DNA of 8,690 nt from Eubacterium sp. CAG:786 (GTDB lineage: Bacteria; Bacillota; Clostridia; Oscillospirales; Ruminococcaceae), in the NCBI GenBank assembly GCA_000432175.1, contig HF989522.1:12347-21036 (forward strand), read 5' to 3'. Position numbers and translations under genes: made by a program. The notes under the pieces were generated by a model. The model made no database searches, was not told where the DNA came from, and was given only the letters and a program-made list of their open reading frames with translations. This document shows positions 1 to 4,893 of the stretch, piece by piece (positions within the stretch are counted from its first letter, which is position 1; every line of letters starts with the position of its first letter).

Positions 1-163
1 CCGGGGCGGGAGGAGGGCACTTCTTTCCCTCGATTACTATCTCGAGATCCTCATTGCTTATGCGGATCTTTCCGAGGTCGTTCTTCTTAACTATTTCAGC
101 AAGAGCCTCGATACACTCGATGGTGTCCTCGATGGGTCTTGTTTCGATCGTCTTGTTTGCCAT
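1..163 (-). CDS. accB: Acetyl-CoA carboxylase biotin carboxyl carrier protein, N-terminal part (cut by window edge)
   Basis: AccB carries the biotin that biotin carboxylase charges with CO2 and the transferase uses to make malonyl-CoA, the extender for fatty acid synthesis, in the cytoplasm. Only 54 codons are present. They show the family's N-terminal layout: a helical stretch ending IVKKNDLGKIRI, a short beta strand (ISNEDLEIVIEG), then a proline/alanine-rich linker beginning PPPAP. The biotinyl domain with its MKM lysine would lie beyond the left edge, so it cannot be checked. The start is the ATG at 163-161, with AGGAG at 176-172 eight bases upstream. It begins 20 bases after the fabF stop codon, so it is very likely co-transcribed as the next gene of the fab operon. 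The assignment rests on this short N-terminus plus position after fabF, the usual place for accB in clostridia. Confidence 0.82.
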   Translation of the reverse strand, partial: MANKTIETRPIEDTIECIEALAEIVKKNDLGKIRISNEDLEIVIEGKKCPPPAP

Positions 164-183
164 TTTCAGCACTCCTTTCCGGG

Positions 184-1422
184 TCAGTCAACAGGGCGCA
201 TGCAGATGCAGCCGTTGTGTCCACCGAAGCCCAGCGAATTGCTCAGTGCGCCGGTTATCTTCATTTCCCTTGCGCCCTCAGTTACATAGTCGAGGTCGCA
301 CTCAGGGTCGGGAACCTTATAACCAAGCGTCATGTGAACCTTGCTGTTCTTTATCGACATCGCAGTGACTATAGCCTCCACGCCTCCGGCAGCACCGAGC
401 AGGTGTCCCGTCATGGACTTGGTGGAGTTTATCGCGATATCCTTTGCATGACCGCCGAAAGCTTCCTTGACTGCCATGGTCTCGGTGCGGTCGTTCATTG
501 AGGTGGAAGTTCCGTGGGCATTGATGTAGTTGATGTCCTCCGGCTTCATTCCGGCTTCTTCATACGCGAACTTCATTGCCATCGCGCCGCCCTTGCCCTC
601 AGGGTCGGGGCTGGTTTCGTGGTAAGCGTCGCAGGTGCTGCCGTAGCCGCATATCTCTGCATATATCTTCGCGCCGCGCGCCTTTGCATGCTCGTATTCC
701 TCAAGAACCAGCAGACCGCAGCCGTCGCCCAGCACGAAACCGCTTCTCTCCGCGTCGAACGGAATGGAAGCCCTGTCCACATCAGTGGAACGTGTAATTG
801 CGTGCATGTTGTTGAACGAAGCATAGCAGAAGCCGATATCGCTGTGCTCAGTGCCGCCTGCAATTGCAGCGTCCAGATAGCCGTGCTTGATGGAACGGAA
901 CGCCTCGCCGATGGACTGAGTTCCGCTTGCGCAGGCCGTGGTAACACAGAAGTTGCTTCCCTTGAAACCAGTGCGGATAGCCACCTCTCCGGCAGCCATG
1001 TTGCCTATCATCTTGGTGATGGTGAACACGCCGACGCGCTTGTTGCCCTTGTTATGGTAGTTCGACATCTCTTCCTCGGTGGTGTAAATTCCGCCGATGC
1101 CGCTGCCGATAACTACGCCGACGCGGTATGGGTCGATGTCCCTGAGGTCTGTGCCTGCGTCCTTGAGAGCCTGCATTGCGCAGTACACTGCGTACTGCAC
1201 GATGACGTCGTTACGGCGCAGTTCCTTCTTGTCAAAATACTCGGACGGGTCGAAGTTCTTTACCCTGGCGACTACCGAAAGATTATCCGGTTCCTGATCC
1301 GGGAACCAGGGCGCCAGCTCAAAGCCGTGCTTTCCCGCCATAAGGCTGTTCCACAGTTCCTCGGGGGAATTTCCGCAAGGGGTGACTGCTCCCAGTCCGG
1401 TTATTACCACTCGTCTGTCCAT
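184..1422 (-). CDS. fabF: Beta-ketoacyl-ACP synthase II (FabF), 412 aa
   Basis: FabF is a cytoplasmic FASII condensing enzyme: it adds two carbons from malonyl-ACP to acyl-ACP. The 412-residue length matches the family. The thiolase-fold Cys-His-His triad is intact: Cys164 in TTACASGTQ, His303 in NAHGTSTSMND, and His340 in STKSMTGHLLGAAGG. The family N-terminus RRVVITGLGAVTPCG and C-terminal SNSLGFGGHN loop are also present. The frame is open for 24 more codons upstream (to 1494), but those residues do not resemble FabF and run into a repeat element. I chose the ATG at 1422-1420 because MDRRVVITGLG matches the usual start and GGAGG lies 11 bases upstream. It is the third gene of the leftward fab operon and is separated from fabG by 208 bp holding a repeat, so a partial loss of coupling is possible. 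FabF rather than FabB is inferred from overall character and operon context. Confidence 0.97.
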   Translation of the reverse strand: MDRRVVITGLGAVTPCGNSPEELWNSLMAGKHGFELAPWFPDQEPDNLSVVARVKNFDPSEYFDKKELRRNDVIVQYAVYCAMQALKDAGTDLRDIDPYRVGVVIGSGIGGIYTTEEEMSNYHNKGNKRVGVFTITKMIGNMAAGEVAIRTGFKGSNFCVTTACASGTQSIGEAFRSIKHGYLDAAIAGGTEHSDIGFCYASFNNMHAITRSTDVDRASIPFDAERSGFVLGDGCGLLVLEEYEHAKARGAKIYAEICGYGSTCDAYHETSPDPEGKGGAMAMKFAYEEAGMKPEDINYINAHGTSTSMNDRTETMAVKEAFGGHAKDIAINSTKSMTGHLLGAAGGVEAIVTAMSIKNSKVHMTLGYKVPDPECDLDYVTEGAREMKITGALSNSLGFGGHNGCICMRPVD

Positions 1423-1433
1423 TAAACGTTGAT

Positions 1434-1438
1434 CCTCC
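1434..1438 (-). promoter_or_regulatory. Ribosome binding site of fabF
   Basis: GGAGG on the minus strand, 11 bases before the ATG at 1422. It fixes the fabF start inside a longer open frame. The only upstream alternative ATG (1494) falls at the edge of the repeat element. Confidence 0.75.
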
Positions 1439-1492
1439 AACAATTTGTAAATTTTTGTTTTATTGTTTCTGCACGGGTGAAATGTGATCTGC

Positions 1493-1628
1493 AAATTCGG
1501 AATTAGGAATACGGAATTCGGAATTATTGTGCCGCTGTCGCGGCTGTTATCCTATTGTATGAATTATAATACGTCCCACGAAGTGGGACAACCGAAATTC
1601 CGAATTCCGAATTATGAATTCCGAATTT
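1493..1628. repeat. Foldback repeat element, copy A (136 bp, complete)
   Basis: A non-coding element between fabG and fabF. Its ends are 33-nt inverted arms (1493-1525 and 1596-1628) matching at 29 of 33 positions, built from repeats of GGAATTC/GAATTCC. The roughly 70-nt core has two hairpins: GCCGC-TGTC-GCGGC (1531-1544) and GTCCCAC-GAA-GTGGGAC (1573-1589). A second copy with nearly the same core lies at about 4731-4837. I see no reading frame and no convincing target duplication, although TGATC occurs at 1485-1489 and 1628-1632. Symmetric ends, small size and dispersal suggest a MITE-like or REP-like mobile repeat; that is inference. It ends 2 bp from the fabG stop codon, so in the operon mRNA it would form a structured spacer. 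Neither hairpin is followed by a T-run, so it is not an obvious intrinsic terminator. Confidence 0.8.
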
Positions 1629-1630
1629 GA

Positions 1631-2374
1631 TCACATGCTCAGACCGCCGCTTATTTCGATTATCTGACCTGTTACATAGGAAGAGTCCGGGCTGCACAGG
1701 AAAGATACCACGCCCGCGATCTCCTCAGGCTGACCGTAGCGCTTCATGGCTATCTGAGCCAGCATTGCCGCGCGCTGCTCCTCTGTGAGCTTGTCAGTCA
1801 TGGGGGTCTGGATAAATCCGGGGGCTACCGCGTTGCATGTGATGCCGCGGCTGCCGAGTTCCTTGGCTGTGGTCTTTGTCATCGCGATAATGGCGCCCTT
1901 TGAAGCGGAATAGTTCATCTGACCCGGGTTGCCATAAAGTCCCGCAACGGAAGCCAGGTTGACTATCCTGCCGCTGCGCTGGCGTATCATGACCTTGCCC
2001 ACCAGCTTTGTCATGTTGAACACGGACTTCTGATTTACGCGGATAACCAGGTCGTAGACCTCCTCGCTCATCTGCGCCATAAGTCCGTCGCGGGTGATGC
2101 CTGCGTTGTTAACGAGAACGTCTATCGTACCGAACTTTTCCCTGGCCCACTTCACCATCGCCTCGCACTGAGAATAATCCGAAACGTCCGCAGCATAGCA
2201 TTCTGCCTGTACGCCGAGCGCGCGGCAGGCCTCTGCCACCTCGTTTCCTGCGGTGTCGAGAATTTCCTGGGAAACGTCGTTGATGATGATGTTATAGCCG
2301 TCCTTTGCAAGACGCTTAGCGATTGCTGCGCCTATGCCGCGGCTGGAGCCGGTTATAAGTGCTGTTCCTGCCAT
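1631..2374 (-). CDS. fabG: 3-oxoacyl-ACP reductase (FabG), 247 aa
   Basis: FabG uses NADPH to reduce beta-ketoacyl-ACP to beta-hydroxyacyl-ACP, the first reduction of the FASII cycle, in the cytoplasm. It is a classical short-chain dehydrogenase of typical length. The cofactor loop is TGSSRGIG (residues 9-16), the NNAG motif is at 89-92, and the catalytic tetrad is Asn114, Ser142, Tyr155 and Lys159 (YSASK). The NAVAPGFIQTPMT loop and the C-terminal SSYVTGQIIEISGGLSM are characteristic of FabG. The start is the ATG at 2374-2372, whose product begins directly with the first Rossmann strand. An AAGGA lies about 13 bases upstream, a rather long spacing. It begins 40 bp after fabH stops, so co-transcription is likely. 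Many short-chain dehydrogenases look alike, but sequence plus fab neighbours make FabG secure. Confidence 0.96.
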   Translation of the reverse strand: MAGTALITGSSRGIGAAIAKRLAKDGYNIIINDVSQEILDTAGNEVAEACRALGVQAECYAADVSDYSQCEAMVKWAREKFGTIDVLVNNAGITRDGLMAQMSEEVYDLVIRVNQKSVFNMTKLVGKVMIRQRSGRIVNLASVAGLYGNPGQMNYSASKGAIIAMTKTTAKELGSRGITCNAVAPGFIQTPMTDKLTEEQRAAMLAQIAMKRYGQPEEIAGVVSFLCSPDSSYVTGQIIEISGGLSM

Positions 2375-2414
2375 AATTGTATTCTTTTTCCTTTCGTCAG
2401 TTGTTTATCTGGAA

Positions 2415-3419
2415 TTATGTCTCAAAAATAAGCGCGCCGTAGGTCAGCCCTGCGCCGAAGCCAACAAAGCATATCTTCATGCCGGGCTTGACAAGACCCT
2501 GCTTTCTCATCTCGTCCAGGCACACCGGAATGCACGCGCTGGAAACGTTGCCCATACGCGCGATATTGGTGTAAACCTTCTCCTCAGGGATACCGAGGAT
2601 CTCAGTCGCCTTCTTGATTATGCGGAGATTTGCCTGGTGCGGGATAACGATATCCAGGTCGTTGATGTCGTAACCACCCTGGGCAGCGACATTCTTCACC
2701 GCGTTGGCCATGGCATTCACCGCAAACTTGTACACCGCATGTCCGTCGCTCTGCAGGAATTTCTTCTTGGAGTCGGTGTCGAACATTGCGTCCCACGGCT
2801 CCTCGCCTTCACTGGTCTCATAGAACGGGCAGTTGGGGTCGTAGTTTATCTTGCAGTAGAGAGCCTCGAACTCGTCGCCGTCAGCGCCGAGCATTGAATA
2901 GAACGGCTTGTCGGACTTTCTGTACACGACAGCGCCGGAAGCGTCGCCAAACAGTATGCACATCGAACGGTCGGTATAGTCAAGCTGACCGGAAAGACGC
3001 TCGCACGCAACGACAAGTATCGTCTTGTAGTGACCGGTCTCGAGGTATTTCTGCGCGATATCCGTCGCGGTGATGAAGCCCGTGCAGGCGCTGTTGACAT
3101 CGAAAGCCGCAGCATTCACGGCGCCTATCTTCTTCTGGATAAGGCACGCGGTGGAGGGATAGAAGAAATCCGGGGTGCAGGTGGAAACAAGCACGAGGTC
3201 GATCTCTTCGGGCTTAACGCCGGCGTCAGCGAGCGCGTTCTTTGCCGCCTCCACGCCCATGTAGTAACCGGGCTTGTCGGTGAGGATATGGCGCTGCTTG
3301 ATACCAGTGCGCGGGGTTATCCATTCGTCAGAAGTGTCGAGGAACTCTGCGAACTTGTCGTTATCTGCAACAAATTCCGGCACATATGTGCCAGTTCCCA
3401 AAATCTCAATTCCGCTCAT
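2415..3419 (-). CDS. fabH: Beta-ketoacyl-ACP synthase III (FabH), 334 aa
   Basis: FabH starts each fatty acid chain by condensing an acyl-CoA primer with malonyl-ACP, and its primer choice sets straight or branched chains. The catalytic triad is visible: Cys112 in NSACTGF, His261 in PHQANLRI, and Asn291 in NIARMGNVSSA. The N-terminal GTGTYVPE and DEWITPRTGIKQRH and the C-terminal GFGAGLTYGA are standard. The frame is open 37 codons further upstream, but that part crosses promoter sequence. The ATG at 3419-3417 has AAGGAG eight bases before it and gives the usual N-terminus. It is the first gene of the leftward operon, with candidate promoters at 3456-3484 and 3540-3568. In many clostridia acpP, fabK and fabD lie between fabH and fabG; here fabG follows directly. 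Primer specificity cannot be judged from sequence alone. Confidence 0.97.
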   Translation of the reverse strand: MSGIEILGTGTYVPEFVADNDKFAEFLDTSDEWITPRTGIKQRHILTDKPGYYMGVEAAKNALADAGVKPEEIDLVLVSTCTPDFFYPSTACLIQKKIGAVNAAAFDVNSACTGFITATDIAQKYLETGHYKTILVVACERLSGQLDYTDRSMCILFGDASGAVVYRKSDKPFYSMLGADGDEFEALYCKINYDPNCPFYETSEGEEPWDAMFDTDSKKKFLQSDGHAVYKFAVNAMANAVKNVAAQGGYDINDLDIVIPHQANLRIIKKATEILGIPEEKVYTNIARMGNVSSACIPVCLDEMRKQGLVKPGMKICFVGFGAGLTYGALIFET

Positions 3420-3427
3420 CAAAAATT

Positions 3428-3433
3428 CTCCTT
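3428..3433 (-). promoter_or_regulatory. Ribosome binding site of fabH
   Basis: AAGGAG on the minus strand, eight bases before the fabH ATG. It decides the start against in-frame codons reaching to 3530. The same bases form part of the -35 region of a rightward candidate promoter (3432-3460). Confidence 0.8.
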
Positions 3434-3460
3434 GATTTTCTTTGCAATATATAGTATAAT
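3432..3460 (+). promoter_or_regulatory. Candidate sigma70-type promoter, rightward (toward the fumarase gene)
   Basis: TTGATT (3432-3437), a 17-bp spacer, and TATAAT (3455-3460): 10 of 12 consensus bases with a perfect -10. A start near 3467 would give a leader of about 247 nt before the fumarase ATG at 3714. Its -10 overlaps, shifted by one base, the -10 of a leftward promoter (3456-3484). It is a sequence match only; transcription is not shown. Confidence 0.55.
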
Positions 3461-3484
3461 AAACATGGTGTCTATCATTCTCAA
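3456..3484 (-). promoter_or_regulatory. Candidate proximal fabH promoter, leftward
   Basis: On the minus strand: TTGAGA (3484-3479), a 17-bp spacer, and TATTAT (3461-3456), matching consensus at 10 of 12. A start near 3449 would leave about 30 nt before the fabH ATG, which includes the ribosome site. It is well placed to drive the fab operon and shares its -10 with the rightward promoter at 3432-3460. Confidence 0.6.
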
Positions 3485-3493
3485 ATGGGGTTA

Positions 3494-3526
3494 CATATTC
3501 TGGCAGAAGAAATCGGGCAGAATATG
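3494..3526. promoter_or_regulatory. Perfect 9-bp inverted repeat between the fabH promoters (possible operator)
   Basis: CATATTCTG (3494-3502) and CAGAATATG (3518-3526) are perfect inverted copies separated by 15 bp. The repeat lies between the distal fabH promoter -10 and the proximal promoter -35. It could be a protein-binding site for a lipid-responsive repressor, or a hairpin in the leader of the distal transcript. It does not match the FapR or FabT operators as I remember them, so no regulator is named. Confidence 0.4.
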
Positions 3527-3539
3527 ACATACCATATTT

Positions 3540-3568
3540 ATTTTACCCCATTACAGCGGATTTGTCAA
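3540..3568 (-). promoter_or_regulatory. Candidate distal fabH promoter, leftward
   Basis: On the minus strand: TTGACA (3568-3563), a 17-bp spacer, and TAAAAT (3545-3540), 11 of 12 consensus bases and the strongest match in the window. A start near 3533 would give a leader of about 114 nt before fabH. The -35 overlaps one arm of the inverted repeat at 3558-3587. Confidence 0.7.
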
Positions 3569-3587
3569 CAGTTTTTTCAACAAATCC
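3558..3587. promoter_or_regulatory. Perfect 8-bp inverted repeat over the distal fabH -35 (possible operator)
   Basis: GGATTTGT (3558-3565) and ACAAATCC (3580-3587) flank a 14-bp A/T-rich stretch. The left arm covers part of the -35 box of the distal fabH promoter, so a protein bound here could block it. No known operator is recognised. Confidence 0.35.
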
Positions 3588-3713
3588 ATGCAAATCGCCG
3601 ATTATCTCAGTGGATTATTTTGCTTTTCAGAGTATTTTGCGGTAATTTTCACGGACAGGACCCGTCGCACCGCAGGTACTTACATACAACACACCAGAAA
3701 GGAATTACAGACA

Positions 3714-4556
3714 ATGCGAGAAATTCCATCTTCAGCCATCACCGAGACCGTCGCCAGGCTGTGCGAGCAGGCGAATCTCAGGCTCCCCTGCGGCATGCGG
3801 GAATGCATAACCGCCAGCGCCGAAAAGGAGGAAAGCCCCCTGTGCCGCAGCGTACTCGGCGACATCGTGAGCAACATCGACTGCGCAGCGGAACTTGGCG
3901 TGCCGATATGCCAGGACACGGGCATGGCGGTGATATTCGCGGAGATAGGTCAGGACGTACACATCACCGGCGAAGCGTTTGAGGACGCTGTCAACGCAGG
4001 AGTTGCGCAGGGTTACGTCAACGGAAAGCTGCGCCTTTCGATAGTCGGCGACCCGCTGGAGCGCAAAAATACGAACAACAACACCCCCGCGGTCATCCAC
4101 ACGCGGATAGTACCCGGGGATAAAATACACATCATGGCAGCGCCAAAGGGCTTCGGCAGCGAGAACATGAGCCGTCTGAAGATGTTCACACCCTCTGCGA
4201 CCAAGCAGGATATCGTGAACTTCGTGACGGAATGCGTCAGCCTTGCGGGCAGCAACCCATGTCCCCCTATCGTTGTGGGGGTAGGCATAGGCGGCGACTT
4301 CGAGTATTCCGCTTACCTCGCGAAAAAGGCGCTCTGCCGCGACCTCTCAAAGCGCAATCCCGACCCGGTCTACGCGGAACTTGAACAGCAGATGCTGGAC
4401 AGCATAAACGCGCTGGGCATAGGTTCCCAGGGATTTGGCGGCACAGTCACCGCGCTGTACGTCAACATTGAAAAGTCCGCGACCCACATTGCAGGGCTTC
4501 CGGTGGCGGTGAACATAGGCTGCCATGTTACGCGTCACGCTGAGGCAGAGATCTAA
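3714..4556 (+). CDS. fumA: Fumarate hydratase (class I, Fe-S) alpha subunit / L-tartrate dehydratase alpha-type, 280 aa
   Basis: This is the iron-sulfur half of the two-subunit class I fumarase, which interconverts fumarate and malate using an oxygen-sensitive [4Fe-4S] cluster in the cytoplasm. Three cysteines sit where the family's cluster ligands lie: Cys66 in PICQDTGM, Cys183 in GSNPCPP, and Cys270 in NIGCHVTRH. Other family motifs are ERKNTNNNTPAVIH and KGFGSENMSRLKMF. Its 280-residue length is normal for an alpha subunit. The frame extends upstream to 3588, but those residues are unlike the family. I chose the ATG at 3714, which has AAAGGA about 10 bases upstream. The beta subunit, usually the next gene, is absent: the stop codon is followed at once by repeat elements and then fabD. 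Without beta it should be inactive, so the partner must be elsewhere or lost. Tartrate dehydratase alpha is very similar and cannot be excluded. Confidence 0.93.
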   Translation: MREIPSSAITETVARLCEQANLRLPCGMRECITASAEKEESPLCRSVLGDIVSNIDCAAELGVPICQDTGMAVIFAEIGQDVHITGEAFEDAVNAGVAQGYVNGKLRLSIVGDPLERKNTNNNTPAVIHTRIVPGDKIHIMAAPKGFGSENMSRLKMFTPSATKQDIVNFVTECVSLAGSNPCPPIVVGVGIGGDFEYSAYLAKKALCRDLSKRNPDPVYAELEQQMLDSINALGIGSQGFGGTVTALYVNIEKSATHIAGLPVAVNIGCHVTRHAEAEI

Positions 4557-4729
4557 GGCAATACCGCACAATTAACGGCTAAAGCCTTTGCCGCAAGCTT
4601 GCTTGCATATTTTCCGTCATCTTGCACAAATTTCGCTTGACGGGCGTCAGCCCGCCTGCGCTCAATTTGTACAATCTGACGAAAAATCTGACGGCGCAAT
4701 CGCACGACAATAATTATGTGGTATTGCCT
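4556..4729. mobile_element. MITE-like element with TA flanks, about 174 bp
   Basis: The terminal inverted repeats are AGGCAATACCGCACAATTA (4556-4574) and the inverted match at 4711-4729, agreeing at 17 of 19 positions. A TA dinucleotide flanks each side (4554-4555 and 4730-4731). Inside is a second foldback: arms 4609-4632 and 4664-4687, matching at about 20 of 24, with a small apical hairpin CGGGC-GTCA-GCCCG (4641-4654). No reading frame is present. Terminal repeats, TA duplication and lack of coding are typical of MITEs moved by IS630/Tc1-mariner transposases; that family assignment is inference. The left TA plus first element base form the TAA stop codon of the fumarase gene. Confidence 0.72.
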
Positions 4730-4730
4730 T

Positions 4731-4837
4731 AATTTCGGTGCCGCAGTCGCGGCAGTTATCCGCTCGTATCAATTTTAATGACGTCCTGCGAAGCAGGACA
4801 CCATAATTCCGAATTCCGAATTAAGAATTCCGAATTT
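4731..4837. repeat. Foldback repeat element, copy B (left arm missing)
   Basis: The core from 4738 aligns with copy A (1529 onward) with one single-base insertion and scattered substitutions. It keeps hairpins GCCGC-AGTC-GCGGC (4740-4753) and GTCCTGC-GAA-GCAGGAC (4783-4799). Its right arm (4805-4837) matches that of copy A at 32 of 33 positions. The 33-nt left arm of copy A is absent; the element starts right at the TA flank of the MITE. Both copies have the same orientation. It lies about 56 bp before fabD and covers most of the fabD upstream region. No terminator-like T-run follows either hairpin. Confidence 0.75.
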
Positions 4838-4883
4838 TAAAAAACCATCTATTGCAAATAAACGATAAACATTTAAATCACAT

Positions 4884-4888
4884 GGAGG
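4884..4888 (+). promoter_or_regulatory. Ribosome binding site of fabD
   Basis: GGAGG, five bases before the ATG at 4894. It settles the start against in-frame ATGs at 4852 and 4882, the latter overlapping this site. I see no convincing promoter between the repeat end (4837) and this site; the A/T-rich bases at 4852-4878 hold only weak matches with short spacing. Confidence 0.75.
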
Positions 4889-4893
4889 TTCAC

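Noticed and set aside
514..1425. Plus-strand open frame (303 codons) antisense to fabF
   Set aside because: It mirrors fabF on the opposite strand, with no ribosome site or protein-like motif.
1423..1494. N-terminal extension of fabF by 24 codons
   Set aside because: The extension runs over the GGAGG site into the edge of a repeat element, and FabF proteins start near MDRRVVITGLG.
1565..1570. TATAAT in copy A as an outward promoter (plus strand)
   Set aside because: No acceptable -35 lies 16-18 bp upstream, and copy B does not keep the TATAAT.
1573..1589. Hairpin as an intrinsic terminator after fabG
   Set aside because: On the minus strand the stem is followed by a mixed sequence and no run of T residues; the same holds for the related stem at 4783-4799 on the plus strand.
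3620..3648. Rightward promoter TTGCTT, 17 bp, TAATTT close to the fumarase gene
   Set aside because: Only 6 of 12 consensus bases match, weaker than the candidate at 3432-3460; I cannot support it without start-site data.
3588..3713. N-terminal extension of the fumarase alpha gene by 42 codons
   Set aside because: The extra residues do not resemble the family, the extension covers the promoter region, and the ATG at 3714 has its own ribosome site.
4594..4603. Palindrome GCAAGCTTGC inside the MITE as a regulatory site
   Set aside because: It is a short palindrome within a foldback element and needs no separate explanation.
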